Assembly (NCBI RefSeq): GCF_022605165.1
Contig: NC_063071.1
Location: 1,364,001 to 1,428,000 of the forward strand
Reading direction: 5' to 3'
DNA from: Purpureocillium takamizusanense
Taxonomy: Eukaryota; Ascomycota; Sordariomycetes; Hypocreales; Ophiocordycipitaceae
DNA length: 64,000 nucleotides
In this document: one piece after another, positions 34,041 to 45,858 of the stretch
Layout: each line of letters starts with the position of its first letter
Position numbering within the stretch: position 1 is the first letter of the stretch
Notes under the pieces: model-generated
The model's database searches: none
Told to the model about the DNA's origin: nothing
The model's input: only the letters and a program-made list of their open reading frames with translations
Program-made: the position numbers and the translations under genes

Positions 34041-36954
34041 GTAAGTCTACCGTTGTGCTTGGATGGCTGGCAACGGAGGGACTTCTACTACGAGATAAAG
34101 TCCGGATTTGCCATCGGCCCATGATATTGAGCGCCGGCAGGCAGGAGATGCTAACGCCTGTGCGTGTCGCGTCAGAAGGCGAATACACCCCGTCGTAGGG
34201 CACGACGCTGACTTGGCTACATTTTGGGCGCGAAACTAGTTATCACTCGAAACATGCTTCGGTTTCTTGTATACTCATACAGATACTCAGAGTCAGAGGG
34301 GTGACAACCACGCCAAGCACCCAACTTAGTACCTTAGGTAGGTAGCTGACTTTTGCCATGCCTCGTCGCTCAGACAACTGATTCCCAGAAAGAGCTGTTA
34401 TGGGTTGGTTGGTCAGCCGCCCAGTGGGCTGGCCCTTACTGCTCTCCTTCTCTCTCTCTCAGCCACCTATATAGGTCTTTCTCCTCTCTTCATACCCCGT
34501 CAGGTCTCTTGATCGGCTATGCGCATATGCCCCTTTTGTCACGAGCAGGCTGCACGGTGGTTGGCGTCAACATCCGGCTACTCTGGAACTCGCCGTTGCA
34601 AAGCTGCAAAAGCTCCGCGCGCGCCGCGGCCGAAATGGGGGGAGCAACAGCCCTGTGGCATGTTCCATAGTCCCCGGTGGTGCATCAAGCATGCATTGAG
34701 CGCGAAACATGCACATCCCAGCGGATGGAAGGAGGCGATGAAGTTGAGCCCGGATCGGTGAAAGATATACTGACCGGGGGGAATGACGCCAGTCCCGACA
34801 TGAAGAGGTTCTACCGTTGGCCGAGTCTGCCATGTCTGCCACGCTCCGGATGCTGAAACCGTCATTGAAGAGTTCCGGCGCAATCTCGATGTAGAAGCAG
34901 CCGTCGTGTAGGAGCCTTGCGCATTTGGTATGTGCGGGCTGGACTGGGCGGCTGATGGGCTCTCAATACTCATCTTCGGACGGATGAGGCAAGTATTGCC
35001 GAGGTTGGGCACTTTTCTAACCCAGCCATGGCGTGGCTGTCATCCATGTGTGAGGCAAAAGCCGCTGTCGCTTGTTCTGTGCGCGCATGCCACCTCTAGT
35101 GAATCTACTAAGGGTCTTACGAATCCTGTTGTGACTGTAATCTGTACGCCCCGAGCCCATCACTACAGTCGTTCTCTTTGTCTAACCGAAACTATGGGTA
35201 TAGCCGGCGTATGAGTAAGTGCGGTCATTTCTCCGGAACCCTGGTCCATGGGCTCGTAGTTCGTTATAGCATGCACGGGAGAACAGAAATGTCAAGAAGT
35301 CGAGCTGTGATGGGCAAAGCATGCGGGGGTCACTCGCATCTGAGCGCGTCTCATCTCATCATGGGCATTCAGGGTGCCCATGACTCGTGTCAGGAGCCCG
35401 GAGAGTGACGAGACTGCGTGGTCGCATCCAAATACAGAATCTTGGAGTCGTTGTGTCAGTACCAAGGATCCTCATTGGAGATATTGCAAGTAGTGTCAAC
35501 ATGACGGACGCTGCCTGCAGCTAAGAGAGAGAGCAAGATGCATGTTTCAGTTCTTAGGTGTTCACGCACAGCAACTGCAGGCAAGGATTGCCATCGCTGC
35601 AGACCCAGAGCCCGCGTGACGTCGCGTGACTTTACAGCACGTAGCACAGGATGCATCGATGGAAGTGCTGCTGTTAGAATTGCCATGTTTTGTAGATCAA
35701 GCGTATGTCGGTGACACAGGGACATGACAAGCTGAAGCCCTTGTCTGACACAGCCATGCCCAGCCGTTCCCCAGACCGGATACGTATACATGAGATGGTT
35801 TACAGGCGATTGACAGACTTTGAGTCCGCGTATTCGCATACTGTACATGTGTACGACTGAGCTGTGCCGTGGCGGCCCCAGGCGCCGGCAATGTCGAAGC
35901 GACCTGGCGTTTCGCATGGGTTTCTCTTCCGGGGGCTGGAATGACCTAAGACGGCGCTCACGTCATCTGCAAGCCCCGCGTGCCAATCTCTCAGGGTCAA
36001 GGACGACACTGTGACGTGAACAAAGATCGGTGCAGGGTCAAGGGCTTGAGAAAGAGCTGGCGTCCGTGCTGCGACTGCCTCCTTGGGAAGGAAGCCAACG
36101 GTGGTGTTGGTGCGCCCGTCCGTCAATAGCCCCGGGTGAGACACACAGCGGCCGCCGCCGAGGCGGAGATGGGGGGCCAAATGGCGAGGGCCGGAGACTG
36201 TCGCGCCGATCGAGGATGCGGATGCCGGGGGATTCACAGCGGCAAGAGTGAATGAAAGATTGGAGCACGTGCCGTGGGTGGAGGAATACCTTAGTAGGTA
36301 TTCAAAGTACAAGGTACACCTGTATACTACCTACGTATAGTGCGAAATACAGGTACCTGGCGTCATCATGTGTCACTGAGCCGTCCCGGGGGACTCGGGG
36401 AGGCTTTGGCCCCGGAATAGGCAAGTGCGTCCCGATGGAGCAATTAATTGCCCGTCTATCAACTCTTGACAGACCGAGACTCGCGAGGTGCTGCCTCCTT
36501 ACCTACGATGTGCAGTTCTGCTTCCCAAGTCGTTTCCTTGCAACCTCATCCGGTGTTAATCCGCACTTCTTGGCTTGAGCAAGACGTGGCGGAAGAGATT
36601 TTGACCAGCCTCGTTAGGTCAGCGTCGTCCACGGCTCGTGAGTGGTGAGTCGTGACGGGACCTCGCTCGTGCGGGACTGACCAGCCGGGGTCAACAGCGG
36701 CGCCCGCCGACCGACTTGCAAAGGTGCAGGGGGTTCCCCGGAACTCACCAGAGGCACTCTCTGAGGTGAGTGAGGGTGAGCCTGAGACTACGGGTGAGAG
36801 ACACAGAGAGAGAGAGACAGGGGTCCAAAAACAGCAGCGGGTGGCACTATTGTCGACTAGCACCAACATCAACCAAACTTCAAACAACGTTACTACCTCG
36901 CACGGACGCGACGAACGACCGGACGGGCGGACAGGCGGATGAGCAACCAACACC

Positions 36955-36977
36955 AAAAAAAAAAAACAAAAAAAAAA
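36955..36977. repeat. A-rich tract
   Basis: A12, one C, then A10. It lies about 580 bp upstream of the transcription-factor start codon. Poly(dA:dT) tracts in fungal promoters exclude nucleosomes. Confidence 0.9.
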
Positions 36978-37556
36978 CCCCCCTTCGCCGACCAGTTACT
37001 AGTTCGTCAGTCAGTTGTTGGTCGATCCAGGGGTTGTTTGTTGGTCGTTGCAGGATCGGCCGCTGCGCTGCGCGTCAATCTTCATCAATCTTCAGTCCCT
37101 GCCCCCCCCCCCCCCGCCGCATGAACCTGGCAGTCAATCGAGCAATCAAATCGCCTACGTATACTGTACACGCTTCCCGCATCGACCGACATCTCAAATC
37201 TCAAATTTTAAATCTCTCTACTACGTTACCACCTGTTTGTTCATCGGCCACTCGCCGCTCCGTCCCCCACACGCCCGCCTGCCGCGGCCGCCGCCCACAA
37301 CAGTCAATCGGGAAGCAGCAGGCCGCCCGCCCACCTTTTCCCCTCGGACCAAGATCTGGTGGCTCCCTCCGCCCAGATCTCCCATCCGTTCACGCCGGCG
37401 GCTGGTTGCCAGACGGGATTCTTGCGGCTAATCGCTGTAGCTCATGCAAGCCCCGGGTAATATTCCCGCCAAACAACGACCGACACCACTCGTGTGTGCA
37501 CCGGCAGACATCTCCCGGCCCGGCCCTGCTGCCCGGCCCACGGAGCCCGCGACCCC

Positions 37557-40030
37557 ATGGCCTCACAGTCCTCCGACGACGTCGAAGCCTTTGCGCACAG
37601 GCCCGCCTTCCGGGTCCGCTCCGAGTTTGGCGGCGCCAGGCAGTGGCGAAGCCGCAAGAGCCGCCCCTGCGACGCCTGTCGCCGCCGCAAGACGGCCTGC
37701 ATCATCGAGACGTCTCCGCCATGTCAGTGCCCTCTACCTGTGCTTGTCCCTGATCTGCTGTTTGAAGCCATTTTCTTTGTGCCTTTGTTCTTCTTCCTCT
37801 TGCTATCTCGACGCGTCCGCTCCGCGCTCTCCCTCTCTCTTGTCCGCCCTGTCTGACCGCGGTCCCCGCCCCCGAATAGGCCGCTTCTGCGAGTCGCGAG
37901 GCATCCCGTGTGAAGCCAGCCAGAGGTCTCCGCCGACTCGGAGAAGGCCCGGCCGTCCTGAGGTCGCACTCAGTCCCGAGAGCTTGGTCGCCCGGGATGG
38001 CATTGACGCAGGACCCTCGACCGCCCCCGGCAACGCTGCGACCTTCACGTCGCACCGCATGCCGGGACCAGCCCTTGCTGCCGAGGTACCGCACCATAGC
38101 CGGCACAGCCAGAGCACGTCCGAAGGCTACGGCCCCGACGCTGCTGCCGTCCTGCCATCGCCTCAGACGAATCCAAGTGATCATGGCAGCGAGTTATCTG
38201 AGAAGCCCGTGGCCAACGCGCCGCCGCCCGAGACCCGTCGACCCGACCCAGCCCACGGGTCACGCGACCCGTCCGTCCTGACCCTAGAGGATGGTGAGAG
38301 GCGGCATGCTCACTGCATCGGCCTAGCAGGCGAGCAAGACACGGATCTGCTCGCCTCGTTCCGCTCCGTCATCGTCAACGAGACCAACAAGGTCGATGCT
38401 GGCGTCGTGCAGGTCTTCGCCGGAAACCCGCTGCAGGGGGAACCTCCCGTCCACTTCAACATAGTCATGGACGACTTCATTCCGCACGATAACATCGCCA
38501 GAGATATGGCGTCCGACGCCATCGAGAGCCTGGCTGGGCGCCATGGCCCGAGGCTGGTCTCGCTCTACTTTCAGCACGTCCACCCTGCCAATTGCATTGT
38601 CTCCAAGGCCCGCTTTCTTCGAGCTTACGCAAAGGACAAGCTGTCGATCCCCGCCTCGCTGCGCGGTGTGGTCTACGCCCTCGGCGCCACGTTCTGGCAC
38701 CACGATCCGAGCCCGCATCAAGAAGTCCTGGCTCTCGACCTGCGCACGCTCCTCGAGCAAGCTCACTACTCCCTACACAGAGAATACCACGCGCCAAATT
38801 TGTGGAACCTCCAGGCGTCCCTGCTCCTTGTTCACGAGAGACCTGGACACACCTATACCATGGAAACGCCGCGGACCTGGGTGCTCTCCTCGTCAGCCGT
38901 GGCGTCGGCGCAGATGGTGGGCCTTCACCGAGAACCAAAGCTATGGAGCATTGCTCCCTGGGAAAAAAGCCTTCGGAGGCGATTGTGGTATGCGACGTAC
39001 ATGACTGACGTCTGGTCGTCTGTCTGTCACGGCAACCCCCCTCACTTGCATACAAGCTCCTTCACCACCACCCCTCCGCAAATAGACGAGATGTCGATCG
39101 ATGAGGACGTCGAGGACCACTTGAAACATCTTGTGGATCCGTCGAGCTACTCGCCCAACATCACTGCGAGCGCTCGTTTTGTCGGAGCCATTAAGCTCAC
39201 GCACATACTCCATGACCTTTTGGACTTTTCCTAGTAAGCCATGTTGCGCTCCCATGGCTACTTCGGCCGCTGATCGTATCTGCCTCGTACTTGCCAGCTC
39301 CGACAAGTCATACAAAGAAGCTGCCACCGACCATGCAGCTCGGGAGACGAGACTGCTGCACGTACAGAGAGCACTGGAGACTTGGCTATCCTTACTGCCG
39401 AGCTGTCTCAGCCGAGCTAACATCGCTTCCAGTCAGGGATCTAGCAACATTGGTTAGTTGCGGAATACTGTCCTCTGGACGCATAGCTGACGTGCTGCAG
39501 CATCCTTGCATTTGGCCTACTTTGCCGTCAAGACGCTATTGTACCGGTCGTTGATGTGGCCTGTTAGCATGGCCGCGAAGCGCGACCCGTCATCCGCACT
39601 TCGTCGCTACTTTGACAAGGCCGTTGCCGACTTCCACGAGTTTGCGGGCCTTATTGAGAGCATCAACTCTCAGTGCCTACATGGCTTCTGGGGGGCGCGT
39701 ACGTAGCAGATGATGTTGAGTTGGATGCGTCATGTGCTAACAGTGGGAACTGCAGATGCTCGATCACACCTGGTTTTGAGCGGCAATTTCCTCATCTACC
39801 TGTTCCTCACGGCCCCGACGCCCGACGAGGTGCAGTCCACGTTTAGACTCCTTGAGAGCGTACACACGTCTCTCAAGCGGCTGCGCGGAATTGCAAGCAA
39901 CGAGGATGCCGTTGCCCTGCTGCGGCCTGTCGTGCTACGGATGGACACGCTCTTCACACAAGCGTCACGGATAATGAGCTCGGGGTCGACAGACCTCCGA
40001 GAGATTACGCTGTCGGGTGTGCAGATATGA
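37557..40030 (+). CDS. Zn2Cys6 fungal transcription factor
   Basis: 715 residues from five exons: 37557-37722, 37880-39233, 39298-39452, 39501-39698 and 39756-40030. The Zn2Cys6 cluster has Cys38, 41, 48, 56, 59 and 66 (C-x2-C-x6-C-x7-C-x2-C-x6-C); the first intron splits the Cys56 codon, so the splice is needed to complete the finger. A Ser/Pro-rich linker follows. From about residue 230 comes the fungal-specific transcription-factor (middle homology) domain, with LVSLYFQHVHPANCIVSK, LRGVVYALGATFWHHDPS and SVASAQMVGLHREPKLWSI, typical of this superfamily. Nuclear; target genes cannot be deduced. Its nearest neighbours are the dioxygenase, reductase and permease genes listed below, which it might control. 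The upstream non-coding DNA is unusually long. Confidence 0.9.
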
Positions 40031-41713
40031 GGAGTTACTTTACTTCGAGTGATACCCCAAACCCATGGACTCAGAAACAAGACGATGAGGCGCCTAATGT
40101 CAAATGAAAGGTATGCCTGGCCGCCCTCGCGTCAATGGGGACACCTGCATGGCCAGAATGAGGTTGGCTGGCAGACAACGTCTCTCAGCGCTCAACCGCA
40201 TCGTTACCATAGGACAAGTAGCACGTTTAAGCTGCCACATGCTGATGTGTATCATGGCCACCGATGTTGTTGAACGGGATCCTAGCCGGAGAACGAGGAA
40301 TCGTGCCAAGCGTCGACCGCAACACGACGAGCAGTGTGGTTGCTGGGACGTGTGGCTACCAGGCAACGAGGAGATGCCCGTTGGGTTCTTCCAAAGTAGG
40401 AGCCGGCTTTACGGTTCGCATCGCATTGCATCAGCAGGTCTGAGCAGGCCCAACGTGCAGATTGCGCGACCTATCCGTGCGGGCAATGTTCCAGTACTTT
40501 CCTCGTTGGAGGACTGGCACGGTTACGGCGGACCCATCGCGCGCGGAGGATGAGCCGCCGGCCAACTCGAGATAGTTTACCGACCTCGTTTGTCATAAAG
40601 GACGGCCATTGGGGCAACTGGGCCGGGCGCGTCTTGGCCGGCTTGGGCATCCTGGTCATCCGGTAGGCTACTACCTACGTGGCTCATCGCTGTCGATGGA
40701 AACCCCGCTTAAAAGCGCCACGGCTCGGGAGGTGTCGATCGTGCCTGGGTTCTGCGGCGGCGGCGACGACGGGCGTGGGGCGCGGAGGATTTGCAGTGGT
40801 GGAGGGGATGGCAAAGTGGGGGTGGTGAGGGGAACGAGAATCGGTCTGATGTTGCAAGTGACTACAGACAGTATCGTCGTCCATGGCTGCTGAATGTGCA
40901 TGGACGGGATGACGAGGTGCTGATCTCCCTAGTGTCTCGTTGGGCAGCCTGGTCTGAGCACATGAATATGACATGACTGTGGGGTGTGGAAGAAGAGATG
41001 AGGACACGCGAAAAGGTGGTGGGTGCTGGTTCGGCCAACTTGAAGCTCCTGCGGGCCGCCAAGTCGAGCGGTCGTGATGCATGCATGCAGGCGTGCATGC
41101 AATGTACATACAATGCAGGAGGCGGACGAGGAGGCGGCGGGTCTTCCGTTTTCACTACGCCTGATATGGTAGAGAAGGCAGCACAACCAGACTGTTGGGC
41201 AGCCGTCAGCACCGACTGGCTGGGTTGTCGATGTTCTGCTCGGTGATGTGGGTGGGAAAGTAGCAAGTATGCCCGTCGGTCTGTCTGTCAGCACGGGTGG
41301 CGCTCTCGCCCGAGGTGCATACATAAGGTTAGTCCCTGATGTACCTACCTAGTACGGTACTTCCTGGTTGGTAAGATACCTGTTACTCGGCGTATTAGTA
41401 CTTAAGATTGTTGCACCATTGGTAGTGCTAGCGGTGCTGGTGCTGGTAACCGGTGACGAATTATTGCATGCCCACCCACGGTCGGGGAGCTCTCCCCTCC
41501 AAGCACTTCCGACAGCAGCCTCGGGCATCCAAGATAAACTCCAATGCGGGCGCTGGTTTGACCTCTAATAATTAATCAACTACGAGGGGCAGTTCCATTA
41601 CATCACAACCTCCTCAACCTCATTTTCCCATCATCTCCCTCCTCTTCATCTTCCTCATCCTCCTCCACCTCCTCCTCACCAGGCAAACGCGGCGCGCGCG
41701 CGCAGGTGTGACC
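40031..41713. other. Intergenic region between the Zn2Cys6 and dioxygenase genes
   Basis: 1.7 kb with no supported gene. GTACCT/TACCTA-type elements lie at about 41340-41380. A CT-rich leader with repeated CCTC units precedes the dioxygenase start (about 41600-41690). Open frames on both strands are short and lack recognisable domains. Confidence 0.5.
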
Positions 41714-43041
41714 ATGGCCATCACCACCACCACCTCCTCCCTCTCCGCAAACGACAACAACAACAACAACGACAAGCCAGTCGGCAGCAGTATCCCCATC
41801 ATCGACTTCGCGGCGCTCCTGTCTGAAGACGAAGACGACGACAACCTGCGGCCCGAGCAGTACGCCAAGGTCGGGGGCGAGCTGTATCAGGCCTTTAAGA
41901 AGGTCGGCTTCGCATACGTCAAGAACCATGGCGTGCCGCAGGACATGGTCGACGAGGCCTTTGAATGGGTGCGTGACCGCCGCCGCTGCTCGCTGTCCCC
42001 CTTTCCTTGTCATGTCTTTGTCTTTCTTGTCTTCTTTTTCTTTTTTTCCTCCCCCATCACCAAAAACCCGAAAACAAAACCAAAAAAAGTCCACCGCCTA
42101 ACCCGATAGCCACGAGATGCGCACGCAACGCACAACAGAGCCGCAGGTTCTTCGCCCTCCCGCAGAGCGAAAAGGACAAGGTGCCGCACCCGCCCGAGGG
42201 GTGGTACCACCGGGGCTACTCGGGCGTCGGGCGCGAAAAGGTGTCGCAAAACGTCTTCGACGCCGAGGGCATCGCGCGCGAGCGCAGCGTGCCCGACTGC
42301 AAGGAGTCGTTTGAGATGGGCGGCGAGCACGAGGAGCGCCTGCGCAACATCATGCCCGACGAGCACGTCCTGCCGGGCTTCCGCGCCTTCTTCGCCCGCT
42401 TCTTCGACGCCTGCTACCGCCTCGAGCTGCGCCTGCTGCGCGCCGTCGCCGTCGGCATGGGCCTCGGCGGCGACCCGGACTACTTTGTCGACTACCACCG
42501 CGCCCGCAGCAACCAGATCCGCCTCCTGCACTACCCGCCCGTCGAGGAGGAGCTCCTCGCCCAGGGCAAGGTCGACTGCATCGGCGCGCACACCGACTTT
42601 TGCACCCTGACGGTGCTGTTTCAGGACGAGGTCGGCGGGCTCGAGGTCGGGACGGCGGCGGCCTGCGATGGCGATGCTGGTGATGCTGGTGATGCAGCTG
42701 CTGGTGGTGGCGGCAGCAACAGCAGCAGTAGATTCACCCCCGCGCCCTTCATCCCCGGCACGGCCGTCGTCAACATCGGCGACTTCCTCATGCGCTGGAC
42801 CAACGACGAGCTCAAGTCGACGCTGCACCACGTGCGCACCCCGCCCGTCGACGAGCGCGACGTCGAGCCCGGCCGCCCGCGCATGACGCGCGAGCGCTAC
42901 TCCATCCCCTACTTCGTCGCCGCCGACGGCCACCGTACCATCGACTGCGTCCCCGGCTGCTGGGGGCCCGGCCGCCCCAAAAAGTACGCCCCCATCAACG
43001 CGGGCGAGTACATGGACATGCGCCTCAATGCCACGTACTAG
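41714..43041 (+). CDS. 2-oxoglutarate/Fe(II) dioxygenase, thymine-7-hydroxylase-like
   Basis: 385 residues from two exons, 41714-41968 and 42139-43041, joined in phase 0 (donor GTGCGT, acceptor ACAACAG). The N-terminal DIOX_N part starts SIPIIDFAALL and contains FKKVGFAYVKNHGVP. The jelly-roll core has the iron ligands H236 and D238 (HTDFCTLTVLFQD) and H315 (KSTLHHVR). The 2-oxoglutarate-binding Arg is R338 (RYSIPYF). The segments RGYSGVGREKVSQ, KESFEMG, RLLHYPPV and the end YMDMRLNATY resemble thymine dioxygenase of the pyrimidine salvage route. This fold is much expanded in fungi, so the substrate is uncertain. A Gly/Asp/Ser-rich insert at about 42668-42730, including DAGDAGDAAAGGGG, is absent from the core family. 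The N-terminal Thr/Ser/Asn run is low complexity. Confidence 0.88.
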
Positions 43042-44646
43042 TAATAAGTTGGAGTAGTTGGATGTGTGTCGTCTACCACTCCTACCTATCTACCTACCTC
43101 CCTCTCCAGGTGGCGACACAATAGTCGTCGTCAGTGGGTCACTGTCAGTCAAGTCAGCTCGACGCTACAAGCCATCATCATCATCATCATCATCATCAGC
43201 CTCGGTGAGAGAGGAGGGGGCGGGGGACCGGGAGGGGGGCAAACAGCCTGTTGCTACTTTGCCTCTTTCATGTGCTTCTTTCCCCTTTCCCCTTTCCCCT
43301 TGTTGCCTCGCAGTCATAGGCAGTAGGCCCTCGCATCACATGTGCAAATTTCGGAACTGAGAGACTCAAAACTCGGTACGTAGTAGCATTGCGGGCGGAG
43401 AATTTTATTATCACGTCAGTCCTTCTTGGCTCGTACGAAGAGAGCAGCATATCCTCCGCTGTACGTACGTGGGTAGTCGTTTCCTTGGCAAATGGGGGTC
43501 CTTCGCAGTCGGCCCCCTTTTCGGGCCCGTAACGAACCATATACGTATGCAAGTGTTCCCCGTGGATCGTCGTCGCTATTTATACATACCCTACCTACCA
43601 TTGTGCAACCTGACGTGACGTGATGTGACGTGACGCGCCGAACCAACCGCAGTGCCACAAGAGGGCCGCTGCATCTTTTGCTTGCTTGCTCCAGTGAAGG
43701 AGCCAGCCAACCCTGCCCTCTTCCCCAAAAAACCCCGTTCTCTTATCATGCAGATCCGGCCGAGCCAGCCAAGACTCCATGTCGGTTCGCTTATGCGGCT
43801 CGGGCCGAGTGGCCGCCTGCCTCCCTCGCTCTCTCCTGTCCGTGACCCAACACGACGCTGCGGAAAAAGACAGAAGAACAAAGGCAGAAAATAGGCCACC
43901 TACTATTGGCCACATTCCCTCCATCGGGCAAGAGTGGGCTTTTCCGAGCGCTGCAGTTCAAGACGGTGAAGAAAATTTTATGGCGAGCACTACGTTGTGC
44001 TTCTCTCTTGTCTTGACCGTGCTTTCGGGAGGGGAGGGGATGCAGGTCATGGGCACGTACCCGCGTTATCCCATGCGAATACCTTCAACACTCATATCAT
44101 GTGATGAACTGAGCGCCGCCGGGAAGCAAAGTGAAAAATACTACCTCTACACACCTGCGTGCGTACGCATTTACCGGCCCCCAAGACGGTCTGTGAAAGC
44201 CAATCGTGTCATCTACAACATCAAGCAGAGGGCAGCCGCCTCGGTCGCGTCCAAAGTACCACATGGCGCACACCTCGTTCCGTAGGGTACGCCGAAAGAA
44301 AACCCCCAGGGCCCGCGAATTTGTAGCCATGGTCGTTACGATGCGGGGTCATCGTCTGGCTTTACCCGGCAGGCTCACGTTGACGCTTTTGGCGCAGCGC
44401 GCAGGGCGGCTCAATTGTCACTCTTTCTCACTTCGACAGTGGTTATCAGATCGGCGAACTAAGCATGTTGCATGTCGTGAGCGCCACGCGGCTGCGGCAG
44501 CTGCTCGTGTGGATTTGAACGCACGGGGCAGATCGCGCATCGGCCAACTCTAAGCCCACCTCCATTGCTTCTCTCCGATAGGGACTTGTGACACGATGGG
44601 TTGATCAGACGCGCTTCGCGAATCGACTTGGCTGCAATGACTCTAG
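43042..44646. other. Convergent intergenic region, dioxygenase to aldo/keto reductase
   Basis: 1.6 kb without a supported gene. It contains an (ATC)n microsatellite at 43173-43198 and GTGACGT-type short repeats at about 43612-43635. The open frame at 43779-44285 has no recognisable domain. Confidence 0.5.
43173..43198. repeat. (CAT)n trinucleotide repeat
   Basis: Twenty-six bases of perfect CAT/ATC repeat, about 130 bp after the dioxygenase stop, so possibly in its 3' UTR. Confidence 0.95.
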
Positions 44647-45858
44647 CTACTCATCATCGCCAAAAAAGACCTTGATCGGCATCCAGCTGTCGCCCACCAC
44701 CTTTGCCCGCGTCTTGATGCCGCTTATCTCGGCGTGTTCCTCATCTGTTAGAGACCAGCCATCCAAATTAAAGTTGGAGTCAATGCGTGCGGGGGTGACG
44801 CTCTTAGGGATGACACTGGTCCCTCGCTGCAAGCCCCATTTTACCCTGCGCCTCGGTTAGCTAACCATCCCTCAACGGCTTCGTCACAGCGCCACGTACA
44901 GTATCTGTGCCGGCGTTTTGTTCTTTTGTTGGGCAACCTTGAGTACCGTGGGGTTCTCGACGAGGTCGGTGTGGTTGTTCCACGGGGACTTTGTGTGCCC
45001 GCCCAGACAAGAGTAGGCGGTGCAGTGAATTCCCTTGGACGCGCAGTAGTCGAGCAGCTTGGGCCTTTCGACGTGTTAGCTAGATGGCGCGGCTGAGAGA
45101 AGGGGGGCGGGAGATGACTCGCGATGGGTTATAAGGATGCAGCTATAGCGACGTGGCGCGTAGTCAGCGATTGAGACCTCCAGTGCGCATCGAACACCGC
45201 ATCAAGACATTGGATTGCGCACATACCTCAAGCTGGTTGACGGCTGGCACAATCTTGCAGGAGGGATCGCTGAGAAGTTTGTCGAGGTGACGGATCTGAA
45301 AGTTGGAAACGCCAATGTTCTTCACCTTGCCCGTGTCAAGCAGCTTTTGCATCTCCTGCCTGCCGGTGGCGCCCAGCTGTCAGCCACAACCAATAATTGA
45401 TGTCGTAGTCTGTCTCATCTGTCTCAATAGTACGTAGCTCACAACACTCACCATGTCTTGACATAGTCCCAGTCGCGCAGGTGTCTGGAGCCATCATCGG
45501 GGTCGGTGGAGCACGGGAAGTGGATGAGGAACAAGTCGATGTAGCCAATGCCGAGGTCTTTGAGAGACGTTTCGAAACCTTGGCGGGTGCGGTGGTGCCA
45601 GGGGTTGTCCAGCTTGGTGGTGACCCAGATGTCTTCGCGAGCAACGCTCGAGGCCCTGATGCCTTCTCCAACCTCCTTCTCGTTGCCGTAGTTGAGGGCC
45701 GTGTCGATGTGGCGGTAGCCACTCTGGAGAGCGTGCTTGACGGCATCGCGCGTCTGCGAGTCAGAGGACTGCCAGGTGCCGAGGCCGACGGCAGGGATGG
45801 CGTTGCCCGTGTTGAGGCCGAAGCTGGCCCTGGTGTAGGGGTCGGTCGCGGGGGCCAT
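44647..45858 (-). CDS. Aldo/keto reductase
   Basis: NAD(P)H-dependent carbonyl reductase of the AKR superfamily, cytosolic. My model has five exons: 45858-45452, 45359-45227, 45142-45119, 45057-44900 and 44845-44647, giving 306 residues. The catalytic tetrad is visible: D52 and Y57 (HIDTALNYGNE), K82 (TTKLDN) and H113 (LFLIHFP). KVKNIGVSNF and VNQLELHPYNPS are typical, and the NADP-binding end is GTSVIPKSVTPARIDSN. Exon 3 is only 24 nt. The splice from exon 3 to exon 4 is the weak point: the only acceptor that keeps frame is a poor CCAAG at about 45058, giving RLLDYC, whereas the family usually reads PKLLDYC. The natural specificity is unknown. It is convergent with the dioxygenase and divergent from the permease. 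Confidence 0.82.

Larger units (their letters stand above)
31337..37556. other. Gene-poor region, 6.2 kb, upstream of the Zn2Cys6 gene
   Basis: No gene is supported. An AT-rich patch at about 31710-31830 may be the 3' UTR of the secreted-protein gene. Simple repeats occur at 32797-32812 (C16), 32983-33007 (GT), 34011-34040 (10-bp GT-rich unit) and 36955-36977 (A-rich). GTACCT-type elements occur at about 34328-34345 and 36288-36360. A protein-like minus-strand fragment lies at about 34750-34915. The last kilobase is CT-rich, fitting a long promoter or leader for the transcription factor gene. Confidence 0.5.

Noticed and set aside
42010..42933. 307-codon minus-strand frame opposite the dioxygenase
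   Set aside because: Antisense shadow; the + strand carries intact HxD...H and RxS motifs.
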